A DNA stretch of 64,000 nucleotides from Chthonomonas calidirosea (GCA_945882415.1 CAMCWC010000009.1:1-64000); one strand, 5' to 3'. Shown: positions 51,682 through 60,407, counted from the first letter of the stretch. The notes: generated from the sequence alone by a model not told the origin. A program made the numbers and translations.

Positions 51682-52136
51682 TGCGCGTGATCATTCAGCG
51701 CGTATCGTCGGCGTCCGTTTCGGTCGATGGCGAAGTCGTCGGCTCATGCGGGCCAGGACTGTTGCTTTTGGTCGGCATTCATCGCGATGATGAATCTGGC
51801 GGACTAAAGAAAGTGGCCGACAAAGTTTCGAACCTGCGCATTTTTAACGATGCGGAAGGAAAAATGAATCTCTCGCTCCTCGACCTTCCGGAGGGTGAGC
51901 GTGGAATTCTGGCCGTTTCGAATTTCACTGTCTATGGAAACGCGGAAAAGAGCCGTCGCCCAAGCTTCTCGGATTCCGCCGGATTCGAAAAGGCAAGCAC
52001 CCTGTTCGAGCAATTCGTCGCTGCCCTCAAAGAAACTGGCATCCCCGTCGGAACCGGAGTCTTTGGCGCGGACATGCAGGTGTCACTTCTAAATGACGGT
52101 CCGGTCACTTTGGTGCTCGATATGCCTACCGTATGA
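51681..52136 (+). CDS. dtd: D-aminoacyl-tRNA deacylase
   Basis: A 151-residue enzyme that hydrolyses D-amino acids from tRNA. MRVIIQRVSSASVSVDGEVVG and the cross-subunit NDGPVT loop (GADMQVSLLNDGPVTLVLD) are diagnostic. In the usual SQFTLY box it has SNFTVYG, with Asn in place of Gln, a small variation. Follows rel and overlaps the sigma factor gene by ATGA. Confidence 0.93.
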   Translation: MRVIIQRVSSASVSVDGEVVGSCGPGLLLLVGIHRDDESGGLKKVADKVSNLRIFNDAEGKMNLSLLDLPEGERGILAVSNFTVYGNAEKSRRPSFSDSAGFEKASTLFEQFVAALKETGIPVGTGVFGADMQVSLLNDGPVTLVLDMPTV

Positions 52137-52807
52137 AACTCCAACCTAAAGCATTCGTCAGTACGATTGGTTCAGAAAAGGAGCCAGCGGAATTCATGGA
52201 AGGAATTGTGAGCACAATGGGAGCAACCGCCACCGGTCGGCTTGAGCTTGAGTCCGACGAGCGGCTAGTTCAGCGAGCGCGGAGCGGAGAGTACGAAGCA
52301 TTCGAACACCTGTTCGATCGCCACCGAATCTTGGTTTACCGATTCGCATACCAAATGGTCGGCCGCCGGGACGACGCCGAGGACATGGTGCAGGAAGCCT
52401 TTGTTCGGGCCTATCAGAATCTTCACCGCTACCGAGATGAAGCGAAGTTCACCACGTGGCTTCTGCGGATTGTTACCAACCTTTGCACCGACCAGGCTCG
52501 AATGAGCCAGCGCCGATCTAACCTTGAGCAAAAGGAAGCCGCAGGTGCCTTGGATTGGATGACGATCGGAATGACGAACGATCCGGTTCAGAACCTCGAG
52601 GACGAGCGCCGCAAAGCCGCACTGCGGTCCGCGCTCAACGCCCTTCCGGCCCACCACCGAACCATGATCGTTTTGAGAGATTTAGAAGAGCGAGAATATC
52701 CAGAAATCGCCAAAATTATAGGGTGTACGATCGGAGGCGCAAAGTTGCGCGTGCTCCGAGCCCGACGAGCGCTCAGGGATCGAATCGCTCCCCTGTTGGC
52801 CCAGTAA
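52133..52807 (+). CDS. ECF-type RNA polymerase sigma factor (RpoE-like)
   Basis: A sigma-70 family factor of up to 224 residues. Region 2 is FEHLFDRHRILVYRFAYQMVGRRDDAEDMVQEAFVRAYQNLHRYRDEAKFTTWLLRIVTNL and region 4 is LPAHHRTMIVLRDLEEREYPEIAKIIGCTIGGAKLRVLRARRAL. The ATG at 52133 overlaps the dtd stop; another ATG at 52196 is possible since the first ~20 residues are not conserved. The next gene encodes a membrane-anchored anti-sigma-like protein with its ATG overlapping this stop (TAATG), a classic sigma/anti-sigma pair. Confidence 0.9.
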   Translation: MKLQPKAFVSTIGSEKEPAEFMEGIVSTMGATATGRLELESDERLVQRARSGEYEAFEHLFDRHRILVYRFAYQMVGRRDDAEDMVQEAFVRAYQNLHRYRDEAKFTTWLLRIVTNLCTDQARMSQRRSNLEQKEAAGALDWMTIGMTNDPVQNLEDERRKAALRSALNALPAHHRTMIVLRDLEEREYPEIAKIIGCTIGGAKLRVLRARRALRDRIAPLLAQ

Positions 52808-53556
52808 TGATGAGAAACAAACGAGATCAAGAATTACTGCGTTATGCCTTTGGAGAGCTCGAAGAGGGCAAAACCGAAGCGTTGCGTAATCAAGCCGAGA
52901 ACGATTCTGAGTTGGCCGCCGAGCTGAAAGCACAGGAACGTTTTGCGGTGAGCCTGAACCTCCTTAAGGACGTTCCAGAAGATCAGTATTCAAAAGAGCG
53001 ACTGCGAGCGGCAATCCTTGAAAGATGCCTAGAACCCCGAGAGCCCGCAAAAGCGAAGCTCGGATGGTTATGGATGCCCGCAGTAGCGTTCGGTCTGACC
53101 TTTGCGATCATGCTGCTTCCAAACCTGCAGCCAAAGGCAGAACCGATGGTCGTTAAGGATCCGAACCCGATGCGCAATCAAATGACGCCGCCGGTGGTGC
53201 TCAACCGAACGACAGTTGTCGCAAAGAAGCCGGAGCCCCAGATGACTCAAGCCGCAAAGCCGAATGCTCTTGCGTTTGGCACCGCGCCGGTCCAGGCTAG
53301 CCAGAAGCGAAACCGCAAGTCGTATGCAACGCTGGTGGCGTCTCGAAGCGGAGAACGGACGGCTGCCCCCGCTGCGACTCAATCTGCGGATCCTGCGGTC
53401 AAGCAGCCCGTCAAGCAGACGACAAAGCCGGAATCGGACCCGGTTGTGTTGCCAGCTTCAAACGACGAACCCATTGTCATTATCGGTGCGCTGCCCGATG
53501 CCCCTGGCCGGGCAACGGAAACGGAGGCCGTAACTGGTGTCCTTGTCGGCGGTTAG
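52807..53556 (+). CDS. Membrane-anchored anti-sigma-like protein
   Basis: A 249-residue protein. The N-terminal ~75 residues are helical (LLRYAFGELEEGKTEALRNQAENDSELAAELK), typical of anti-sigma cytoplasmic domains although a zinc HxxxCxxC motif is absent. One membrane helix follows (about 85-105, GWLWMPAVAFGLTFAIMLLP), then a Pro/Ala/Lys-rich periplasmic tail. The start at 52807 overlaps the sigma stop. It overlaps the PDZ gene by 20 nt. Anti-sigma function is inferred from position. Confidence 0.7.
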   Translation: MMRNKRDQELLRYAFGELEEGKTEALRNQAENDSELAAELKAQERFAVSLNLLKDVPEDQYSKERLRAAILERCLEPREPAKAKLGWLWMPAVAFGLTFAIMLLPNLQPKAEPMVVKDPNPMRNQMTPPVVLNRTTVVAKKPEPQMTQAAKPNALAFGTAPVQASQKRNRKSYATLVASRSGERTAAPAATQSADPAVKQPVKQTTKPESDPVVLPASNDEPIVIIGALPDAPGRATETEAVTGVLVGG

Positions 53557-54574
53557 TTTAGTTGCTGGAATGTCCTTGCTTGCCCCGGGCTGGCAGGGAT
53601 TTCCGCCCCAGGCATCGCAATCCGCCGTACTCGGCAAGCCGCTGCGGGCCGAGGCGGACGCGGTAAGTGATGCCGTTGGCTGGTCAACCTTAAAGCCGTC
53701 GTTGCTGATGGTGCGAACCGATGGCGTCGTGCGCGGCGTTGCCGGCCTGATCGACGCTCGTGGTTTGTACGTCGTGAGTCGATATGCCGTCCGCGGCAAC
53801 CGCATTGACGCCCTTGATTACGATGGGCAGACGGTCAAGGTTAGCCTGCTCAAAGTCGATGAACTGAGCGACCTCGCCCTTATTCAGCGCGACACGGCGG
53901 TGACCGGGAGCCAAGCGTTTGAACCAGCAAGCGAAATCAAGGTTGGCGAATTGGTTTATGCTGTCCTCCCAGACGGCATGTTTCGGGTTGAGCTTTCCAG
54001 TAGTGAGCTCATTGGCGTCTCGACCGAGCGTCGGCGCACGGTTCCGGTGATCCGGATCGCTCTCGAACAACCGGAGCAAAACTACGAAACCGCCTTGTTT
54101 GTCCGAGGATTTCGGTTCTACGGCGGTCTAAGTTCCGTTCAGACCGAGCTTCAACAATCGGCTCCGACAATCCGTGACAAGCGCTATCAGCAAGGTTTTC
54201 TCAACCAGTCTCAGTTTGCGCCGGGGCTGCTGACCGTTGGCTATATGACCAGCCCAACGCTGTCCAGTCGCGTGGTTCGGGGCTTTAGGTCCCCAAACCG
54301 CGTCGTCGCGCATCCCTACCTGGGTTGCATCTGCCGAGACTCTCTCTCGGGTGGAGCAGAGCTGGTGGTTGTGGAGCCCGGCTCCGCGGCCGAGAGAGCC
54401 GGGCTGCGGGTTGGAGACGTGGTGGTGCGACTGGGGGATTACTCGGTGCGAAACCAGTACGAATACGCGCGAGCGATGTTTAAGCAAGTTCCCAACACGG
54501 AACTGCGCATCGACTTCTTCCGGCAAGGCGTTCGCCGTCGCGCGACGGCGATTGTCGGGACATTGGCGGATTAA
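53537..54574 (+). CDS. Degenerate HtrA-like protein with PDZ domain
   Basis: A 345-residue protein with a GTG start and an N-terminal signal-like segment. Residues about 50-200 follow the trypsin-like HtrA fold (VVRGVAGLIDARGLYVVSRYAV, DLALIQRD) but a GNSGG serine motif and catalytic His are missing, so it is probably inactive as a protease. A C-terminal PDZ domain (about 255-345: YLGCI...GAELVVVEPGSAAERAGLRVGDVVVRLGDYSV) is intact. Its position after sigma and anti-sigma genes suggests a sensor or scaffold for envelope signals. Stops overlap with recJ. Confidence 0.75.
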   Translation: MSLSAVSLVAGMSLLAPGWQGFPPQASQSAVLGKPLRAEADAVSDAVGWSTLKPSLLMVRTDGVVRGVAGLIDARGLYVVSRYAVRGNRIDALDYDGQTVKVSLLKVDELSDLALIQRDTAVTGSQAFEPASEIKVGELVYAVLPDGMFRVELSSSELIGVSTERRRTVPVIRIALEQPEQNYETALFVRGFRFYGGLSSVQTELQQSAPTIRDKRYQQGFLNQSQFAPGLLTVGYMTSPTLSSRVVRGFRSPNRVVAHPYLGCICRDSLSGGAELVVVEPGSAAERAGLRVGDVVVRLGDYSVRNQYEYARAMFKQVPNTELRIDFFRQGVRRRATAIVGTLAD

Positions 54575-56298
54575 GCGGGGCGTACGCCTTTCACTCGCCA
54601 GCGGAACGTTCGCCGACCGTTGAACTCATTAATTTCGGGTTGGACTGCCAAATCAACCTTTGCGCCGGTTCCAAGCGAAGAGAAGTACTCGCCTTGCCCG
54701 AAGCAGATTGCATCGATGTTTCCGCCGGATTCGGGTCGGAGCACGACGTTAACGTGAGCGGGATTTCGCATCGGCCGAATCGAGCCAATTGTGATACCAC
54801 GCACGAGGAAGGTTGGCTCTGGGTTGCCGATGCCAAACGGGGCCAGACCCTCAATCTCGGCAAGCACTCGCTCATTCACTTCCTCGGCTTTAGCCTCGAT
54901 ATCGGTCTTGATCGTCGGCACGAAGTCGGATTCCTGAAGCGTTTTGCGCGCAATCTCGTCCATTCGCTTTCGAATTTCGTCGAGATTTTCTTTCGGGAAG
55001 CTGCAGCCCGCGGCCATGGCATGGCCACCGCCATCCATCAAATCCTTCAGTTCGTGCATCGCATGAGCAAGGTGGAAACCTTCGATGCTCCGGGCGGAGC
55101 CTTTCAACTTGCCGGACTCGGGATCGACGGTGAGCACAAACGTCGGCCGTCGATACTCCTCCAGAACTTTGCCGGCCGCAAGGCCAACCACTCCTGGTCC
55201 CCAGCCTTCTTTTGCGACCATGATAACGAAGGAGTCGGACAGCCCTTGCTCTCGGACTTCTTCGATCGCCTCTCGCGTGGTCTTTTCCTGCTCCAACTTT
55301 CGCTGCTGGTTGTGTTCCTCCAGCACGCCGGCGAGCTCACGAGATTCAGAATCGTCGGCGCTCACGAGCAAGCGATACGCCATCTTCGCATCGTCAATTC
55401 GGCCAACGGCGTTGAGCCGCGGGGCAAGTTGAAACCCGATATGGGTGGCTTTGAGGGTTTGGTTGGTTAGGCCGGAAACGGCGAGCAACGCCCGAATCCC
55501 GGTTTTGTCCGAGTCCGCTATCCTCTCGACGCCAAACTTTGCGATCACTCGGTTTTCGTCCACCAGCGGCATCATGTCCGCGACGGTGCCAAGAGCAGCC
55601 AGGTCGACAAACCGCCGGTAAAACACGTCCTCGCTGTGTCCCAGGTCTCGGAATAGCCCCGCACACAGTTTGAGGGCCACACCGGCCCCTGAGAGCTCAT
55701 TAAAGGGGTATGTGGAATCGGAGCGGTGCGGATTTACGATGGCGTGAGCGATGGGCAGAGTCGGTTTCGGCTGGTGGTGGTCGGTGATGACCACGCGCAT
55801 TCCGAATTCTCGAGCTTTCGCAACTTGTTCGTGGGCGGAGATACCGCAGTCGCACGTGAGGAAGAGCTTTGCCCCCATCGCGTGTGCTTTATCCACAGCG
55901 TCCGGGTGAATTCCGTAGCCCTCCAGCATTCGGTGCGGGACATGAGCATGCACGTTTGCACCGAGCTTGTTGAGGAAGCGATAAAGGATCGCGGTACTGG
56001 TGACGCCATCGGCATCGTAATCACCATGAACGTAGATCAGCGATTTTTCCTGGACGGCACCGAGAATCTCTGCTTTTGCCAGCTCGTAGTCCGGCAAAAG
56101 TGACGGGTCATGAAGCCGGTGGAGAGATGGGGTGAGAAAGACCTGAGCTTCACCTGGGTCCGCGTAACCACGGTTGGCCAGCAACGCGGCGACCAGCGGC
56201 GTGATTTTAAGTTCCGAACTTAGCCGAGCCTCGGCGGCTGCGTCGCGCTCACCAGTGACCCATTTGGCAGGGTAGATGCGTGGCGCGGAATGGGACAT
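54571..56298 (-). CDS. recJ: Single-stranded-DNA-specific exonuclease RecJ
   Basis: A 575-residue 5'-3' ssDNA exonuclease of the DHH family, acting in recombination and mismatch repair. YVHGDYDADGVTSTAILYRF, LFLTCDCGISAHEQV, VVITDHHQPKP and DLAALGTVADMMPLV hold the metal-binding Asp/His set, and GGGHAMAAGCSF is the DHHA1 motif. Full length. It lies downstream of the nusG terminator. The stop overlaps that of the PDZ gene (TTAA). Confidence 0.96.
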   Translation of the reverse strand: MSHSAPRIYPAKWVTGERDAAAEARLSSELKITPLVAALLANRGYADPGEAQVFLTPSLHRLHDPSLLPDYELAKAEILGAVQEKSLIYVHGDYDADGVTSTAILYRFLNKLGANVHAHVPHRMLEGYGIHPDAVDKAHAMGAKLFLTCDCGISAHEQVAKAREFGMRVVITDHHQPKPTLPIAHAIVNPHRSDSTYPFNELSGAGVALKLCAGLFRDLGHSEDVFYRRFVDLAALGTVADMMPLVDENRVIAKFGVERIADSDKTGIRALLAVSGLTNQTLKATHIGFQLAPRLNAVGRIDDAKMAYRLLVSADDSESRELAGVLEEHNQQRKLEQEKTTREAIEEVREQGLSDSFVIMVAKEGWGPGVVGLAAGKVLEEYRRPTFVLTVDPESGKLKGSARSIEGFHLAHAMHELKDLMDGGGHAMAAGCSFPKENLDEIRKRMDEIARKTLQESDFVPTIKTDIEAKAEEVNERVLAEIEGLAPFGIGNPEPTFLVRGITIGSIRPMRNPAHVNVVLRPESGGNIDAICFGQGEYFSSLGTGAKVDLAVQPEINEFNGRRTFRWRVKGVRPA

Positions 56299-56342
56299 AG
56301 ATAGTTAAGACGGGCTCGAGAAAGCGAACTGACCACTGAAAA

Positions 56343-56386
56343 CGAAAAACGACCCCGAAGCACCACCGGTGCAGTTCGGGGTCGTT
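56343..56386 (-). terminator. Rho-independent terminator after nusG
   Basis: A 12-bp stem (56348-56359 with 56375-56386) with an inner GCACC/GGTGC hairpin is followed on the minus strand by TTTTTCGTTTTC. It lies about 15 nt past the nusG stop and isolates secE-nusG from recJ. Confidence 0.85.
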
Positions 56387-56399
56387 ACCGTGCGAAACG

Positions 56400-56927
56400 C
56401 TAGAGCTTTTCGACTTGGTTGAAGTCGAGCTCGACTGGAGTGTCTCGACCAAAGATGTTGATGAGTACCTTGAGCTTCTCCTTTTCCGGGCTGACCTCTT
56501 CGATCTTTCCGGTGAAGTCGCTGAACGGCCCTTCCACAACGCGGATGGCATCGCTCTTGTTCCAGTTGACCTTTGGAGCTTCTCGGCTCGCTTCCAGGTT
56601 TTTCTGGATTCGGCTCACTTCGTAGTCTTCAAGCGGTACAGGTTTGTTGCCGCTCTGCACGAAGCCAGTGACGCCCGTGGTGGACTTGACGAGCTTGAAA
56701 GCCTCGTCCGTCATCATCATTTGAACGAGGATGTAGCCAGGAAAAACTTTTCGGTCAAGCTCGTATCGTTTGCCGTTTCGCGTTGACATTTCGCGTTCGG
56801 TTGGGATCAGGATGTCGTAGATGTCGAGTCCCCAAATGCCTTCAACCTGAGCACGGCGAGTGAGAACGTCTCGAACTTTGTTTTCATGGCCGGCAATTGT
56901 GTGCACGGCGTACCATGATTTTGGCAT
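56400..56927 (-). CDS. nusG: Transcription termination/antitermination factor NusG
   Basis: A 175-residue protein: NGN domain (SWYAVHTIAGHENKVRDVL, FPGYILVQMMMTDEAFKLVKSTTGVTGFV) and KOW domain (VVEGPFSDFTGKIEEVSPEKEKLKVLINIFGRDTPVELDF). It links RNA polymerase to Rho or ribosomes. It starts 3 nt after secE. A terminator follows, so no ribosomal-protein genes (rplK, rplA) are in this transcript, unlike most bacteria. Confidence 0.96.
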   Translation of the reverse strand: MPKSWYAVHTIAGHENKVRDVLTRRAQVEGIWGLDIYDILIPTEREMSTRNGKRYELDRKVFPGYILVQMMMTDEAFKLVKSTTGVTGFVQSGNKPVPLEDYEVSRIQKNLEASREAPKVNWNKSDAIRVVEGPFSDFTGKIEEVSPEKEKLKVLINIFGRDTPVELDFNQVEKL

Positions 56928-56930
56928 GTG

Positions 56931-57197
56931 TTAGATGGTTCCTTTTGTGATTAGCTTGGTCAAAATTTCAAATAGTGAACTCAAGCCGGTAAGGATGGCA
57001 ACAAGAGCGAGGCAAACGGTCAGAACCACGGCGGTTAGTCGGTGGGTTTCTGGAACGGTTGGCCAGTCAACTCTTTTTAGTTCGCGCACCACGTCGTTAA
57101 AATACGCCTTTGCGCCGCGTTTGCTACGCGGTAGAGGAACGGAACCAGTAGTTCGCTGTTCCTTGCCGCCCGATACGGAGGATGAATCTTGTGCCAT
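56931..57197 (-). CDS. secE: Preprotein translocase subunit SecE
   Basis: An 88-residue single-pass SecE: cytoplasmic amphipathic helix (YFNDVVRELKRVDWPTVPETHRLTAVVL) followed by the membrane helix (VVLTVCLALVAILTGLSSLFEILTKLI). It stabilises SecY. The ATG at 57197 is used; the frame runs upstream to 57281 but without similarity. Paired with nusG in the standard order. Confidence 0.92.
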   Translation of the reverse strand: MAQDSSSVSGGKEQRTTGSVPLPRSKRGAKAYFNDVVRELKRVDWPTVPETHRLTAVVLTVCLALVAILTGLSSLFEILTKLITKGTI

Positions 57198-57357
57198 TAG
57201 AATGGGTCCAGCTCCTAGAAACTGGGGAATGTTGAATGGTACCACCAAGGGGCCAACCGTTAGGCCCAAAGCTATCTCCAATTCAAGGCTGAGTCCAGCG
57301 ATGTGCTCGGGTATAAACCTGACTGCGTTAGATTTTTGTTCTAAAACTGCGCTAATA

Positions 57358-57942
57358 ATGAAAAGTTTTCCCTACAGTGAGCTAGAGAAATTCGTTCTAG
57401 CCATGATCGGCGCAGGTGTGACGTCAGGATACGCGATGCGCAAGCTGATGCTTCGTCGTCCTGGCAGTCGCTGGAGCGCGGAGAGCGGCTCGATTTACCG
57501 GACCCTACGACGCCTGCAAGACCAAGACCTCATCACTCTTCTTGGTAAGGCAGGTAATCCAAATCGTGCTCGTAGCGAGTATCAGCTGACCATTCTCGGA
57601 ACACAAGTGGTTCAGCACTGGCTTACGAGTCCACCTGAACAAACGGAACTCGGGCACCTTGCCGACTCAATGCGCACACGCGGTTATTTTCTTGAGCTGC
57701 TAGAACCAGAAGCGCGAATTAATGTGGTTGCGACCTGGATGATTCAGAGCGACGCCTATCTGAAAGAATTGAGGAAGTCCATCCAGGAAGAGCCGATGGA
57801 CACAGAGCTCCGCAACATGGTTGTACAGAATCTGCTTTTTCTTGCAACCGCACGTCACGAGTGGCTAGTGCGGTTGCATGAGTTCGTTCGAAGTCAGTAC
57901 AAGGGAGTGCCTGACCAGAAATTTCCGCCCGTTACCGAGTGA
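57358..57942 (+). CDS. PadR-family transcriptional regulator
   Basis: A 194-residue regulator: winged-helix domain ELEKFVLAMIGAGVTSGYAMRKLMLRRPGSRWSAESGSIYRTLRRLQDQDLI, then a long helical C-terminal dimerisation region. PadR proteins repress detoxification or efflux genes, or respond to phenolics. The ATG at 57358 is preferred; the open frame extends 5' to 56935 over secE. It is divergent from secE by 160 nt and convergent with the GreA-like gene, with an 11-nt overlap. Confidence 0.85.
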   Translation: MKSFPYSELEKFVLAMIGAGVTSGYAMRKLMLRRPGSRWSAESGSIYRTLRRLQDQDLITLLGKAGNPNRARSEYQLTILGTQVVQHWLTSPPEQTELGHLADSMRTRGYFLELLEPEARINVVATWMIQSDAYLKELRKSIQEEPMDTELRNMVVQNLLFLATARHEWLVRLHEFVRSQYKGVPDQKFPPVTE

Positions 57943-58435
57943 TCGAAACGATCTTGAACTTTTTGCGACCTTCCGGTGCGTCGAAATAAACTTCTGTGTT
58001 CGGTTCGATTCCATAAATCGCCGTTCCCATCGGAGACTCGTTGCTAATCAAGTCTCGACCTGGGTCGGCTTCAATGCTTGAGACCAATCGAACTTCAAAT
58101 TGCTCGTGGTACTGCAAGTCGAGGAGCGTGACTACCGATCCAATTCCAACTCGATCCGTTGGAATACTTGCCTCGTCCAAAATTTGGGCATTGCCAAACA
58201 AGGTTTTGAGTTCGGCGATCCGGGTTTCTACCATCGCCTGCTCCAGCTTCACTTCGTCAAGTTCGCTGTTGTCTTCGCTAAATTCGCCGTGCTGTTGGCT
58301 TTCGCGAATGCGCTCGGCAATCTCACCGCGCTTTACCGTGGTGAGGGTTTCAAGTTCCTTCTGCAGAGCGGTAAAACCTTCTGCGGTGAGAAGCGTCCCC
58401 GTCTGAGGCTCGTGGTGCAGCTCCATCTCGTTCAT
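57932..58435 (-). CDS. GreA/GreB-like transcription factor paralogue
   Basis: A 167-residue Gre-fold protein: N-terminal coiled coil (LQKELETLTTVKRGEIAERIRESQQHGEFSEDNSELDEVKLEQAMVETRIAELKTLF) and C-terminal FKBP-like domain (GSVVTLLDLQYHEQFEVRLV, VYFDAPEGRKKFKIVSI). The tip sequence GEFSEDNSELDE differs from the GDLRENAAYHEA of GreA at 47273: it is more acidic and one residue longer. It may be a Gfh-like modulator rather than a cleavage factor. Divergent from the 58587 gene. Confidence 0.8.
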   Translation of the reverse strand: MNEMELHHEPQTGTLLTAEGFTALQKELETLTTVKRGEIAERIRESQQHGEFSEDNSELDEVKLEQAMVETRIAELKTLFGNAQILDEASIPTDRVGIGSVVTLLDLQYHEQFEVRLVSSIEADPGRDLISNESPMGTAIYGIEPNTEVYFDAPEGRKKFKIVSITR

Positions 58436-58586
58436 CTTTCTTTTTCCAAGCGGGTCATTATGACGCGTTACCCTTCGCGATATACGACGAATTTGAACAA
58501 TCTGTTTGTTTCATTTTTCTCTTTCGTCTGGGGCCAAAAAAAGTGAGTCTAAATGCCCGCGGAAAATGGCGGGTAACGTCAACGAA

Positions 58587-59279
58587 ATGAAGCGGGTGCT
58601 GGCATTATTACTATCGGTTGCCGCTACCGTTGCGTTCGGCCAAGAATCCTCAACGTCTATCTTCAACTCCGTTCGGACGGACATCATGATCGTTGCCCGA
58701 GAGCACACCGGTGGTGCGGATGTGCTTGAGGTGAAGGTTCTTGATCCTAACTACAAAGAAGCCGAGTTGCAACGCCAAATCAATCTGTTGGGGGAAATTT
58801 TAAAATCGCCGCCGCGCGCCCTACGGATCTATCGAAATCGATTTGGTAACCAGCCGAGCGAGCAGTTCTTGGAAGCATCGTTCGGTGTGGACGGCCTCGC
58901 GGAGCCGGGAAAGCTCCGGCTGAACGCCATCGCCCAAGCATTTGCGAGCGAGCAAGTGCAGGGTATTGGGGTGGTTTTCGAGAACCGCGCTGTTGATGCA
59001 ACGGCTATCTCGGTGTTTCGATCGGAGAGTATCGAAGTCGAGGGACAGCGCTTGCCTGGCTCGATCGGTCTGGAATACCGTATTCATCCTCTCACAACCG
59101 ATACGGCGAAATATGATGTTCCCGACGCGAAAAACTCAAGAGTCGAATCTTCTGTCGCCAAGGTTGAACCTAGCAGGGGTCTCGATCCGTCCATCTACGC
59201 GCTGATCGCGGTTGCCGCTATAGCCTTAGGAGCGTTGGTATACTCGTTCCTTCGCCGCGGAAAATCAAGTTTTCGTTAG
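58587..59279 (+). CDS. Membrane-anchored secreted protein, 230 aa
   Basis: A protein with signal peptide MKRVLALLLSVAATVAFGQ, a folded ectodomain (TDIMIVAREHTGGADVLEVKVLDPNY, ALRIYRNRFGNQPSEQFLEASF) and a C-terminal membrane helix (IYALIAVAAIALGALVYSFL) with a basic tail. No family is recognised. Starts at 58587; the upstream in-frame extension to 58506 is not leader-like. It lies just upstream of three PilT-type ATPases and may belong with a pilus or secretion system, but that is inference. Confidence 0.65.
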   Translation: MKRVLALLLSVAATVAFGQESSTSIFNSVRTDIMIVAREHTGGADVLEVKVLDPNYKEAELQRQINLLGEILKSPPRALRIYRNRFGNQPSEQFLEASFGVDGLAEPGKLRLNAIAQAFASEQVQGIGVVFENRAVDATAISVFRSESIEVEGQRLPGSIGLEYRIHPLTTDTAKYDVPDAKNSRVESSVAKVEPSRGLDPSIYALIAVAAIALGALVYSFLRRGKSSFR

Positions 59280-59312
59280 AAATTTGCATTCGCTATCAAG
59301 GAAACAGTCACC

Positions 59313-60392
59313 ATGCTAAGTCTAGATTCGATCACCATGCACCAGCTCATTGAAATGGGGCTGAACAAGGATGCGGCAGACGTAATGATCAAAGCCGGCC
59401 AAGTGCCGATGATGAAAAAGTACAACTCGGTCTCTCCGCTTGACCCTGAGTTGCCGGTTTTGGACCAGGCCACCATGCGCCGACTCATTCAGTCGGTCAT
59501 GAACCAGAAACAATTTGACTTCTTCGAAGACAACATGGACCAGGACGTCGGCTTCACCCTCGAAGGGAAGTGCCGAGTTCGATGTAACTGCTACATGCAG
59601 CGCGGCACCTATGCCTGCGTCATGCGAATTGTTCCGCTGAAGATTCGAACGCTCCAGGACCTCGGCTTGCCCGACGTTCTCCGCGAAATCACCAAGCATA
59701 AGCTCGGCCTTATCTTGGTCACCGGACCAACGGGTAGCGGTAAGACGACGACCCTCGGTGCACTCATTGACATCATCAACCAAGAGCGCGAGTGCCACAT
59801 CGTCACCGTTGAGGACCCGCTCGAAATCGTGCACCCGGACAAGAAGGGTTACGTCAGCCAGCGAGAAATTCACATCGACACGAAGGACTTCCAACCCGCG
59901 CTTCGTGCCGTTCTCCGAGAAGCCCCCGACGTCATCTTGATCGGTGAAATGCGCGACCAAACCACGATGAACGTCGCGCTGCAGGCTGGTGAAACTGGTC
60001 ACCTTGTTTTCTCGACGGTTCACACCGCGTCGGCGTATGAAACCATGGACCGTGTTATTAACATGTTCCCGCCGCACGAACGAGAGTACATGTGTAAGCG
60101 AATGGCCGGATCGCTCCGCGCGATCGTTTCGCAGAAGCTAATTCCTCGCGCAGACGGTGAAGGCCGAGTTGCCGCACTCGAAATCTTGATCTGCACGCCA
60201 ACCGCGAGCAAGAAGATCGAAGACGGTGAATTCGCCGACCTGTACCAGCTCATGAACGAGGGCGAGTACTGGGGAATGCAAACAATGAACCAATCGCTGC
60301 TTCGATATGTCAAAGCAGGCATCATCACGGAACAAGTCGCGATGGTCAATGCCGGAATTGCTTCGGAATTGAAGATGATGCTTCGCCGCTGA
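59313..60392 (+). CDS. PilT-type retraction ATPase, paralogue 1
   Basis: A 359-residue type IV pilus retraction-type ATPase. The N-terminus keeps DAADVMIKAGQVPMM, a weak form of the PilT DASDLHL pattern; Walker A GPTGSGKT (138-145), Walker B region DVILIGEMRD and STVHTASAYETMDRVINMFP follow. An AAGGA Shine-Dalgarno precedes the ATG. The most divergent of the three copies: it lacks the SDLHL motif and has a Cys-rich stretch (KCRVRCNCYMQRGTYAC). Confidence 0.88.
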   Translation: MLSLDSITMHQLIEMGLNKDAADVMIKAGQVPMMKKYNSVSPLDPELPVLDQATMRRLIQSVMNQKQFDFFEDNMDQDVGFTLEGKCRVRCNCYMQRGTYACVMRIVPLKIRTLQDLGLPDVLREITKHKLGLILVTGPTGSGKTTTLGALIDIINQERECHIVTVEDPLEIVHPDKKGYVSQREIHIDTKDFQPALRAVLREAPDVILIGEMRDQTTMNVALQAGETGHLVFSTVHTASAYETMDRVINMFPPHEREYMCKRMAGSLRAIVSQKLIPRADGEGRVAALEILICTPTASKKIEDGEFADLYQLMNEGEYWGMQTMNQSLLRYVKAGIITEQVAMVNAGIASELKMMLRR

Positions 60393-60407
60393 GGCGAATT
60401 GTGTGTC

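Noticed and set aside
54376-54406. Inverted repeat AGCCCGGCTC...GAGCCGGGCT
   Set aside because: It encodes the PDZ turn PGSAAERAGL and has no T-run, so it is not a terminator.
53537-54574. Calling the PDZ protein an active HtrA protease
   Set aside because: The GNSGG serine motif and a catalytic His are not visible, so activity is not supported.
57198-57357. Possible tRNA-Trp upstream of secE, as in many bacteria
   Set aside because: No cloverleaf or T-arm consensus (GGTTCRANYCC) on either strand.
58556-58573. CCCGC/GCGGG hairpin before the 58587 gene
   Set aside because: Short, no T-run, and could be chance in a GC-rich stretch; no regulatory role can be supported.
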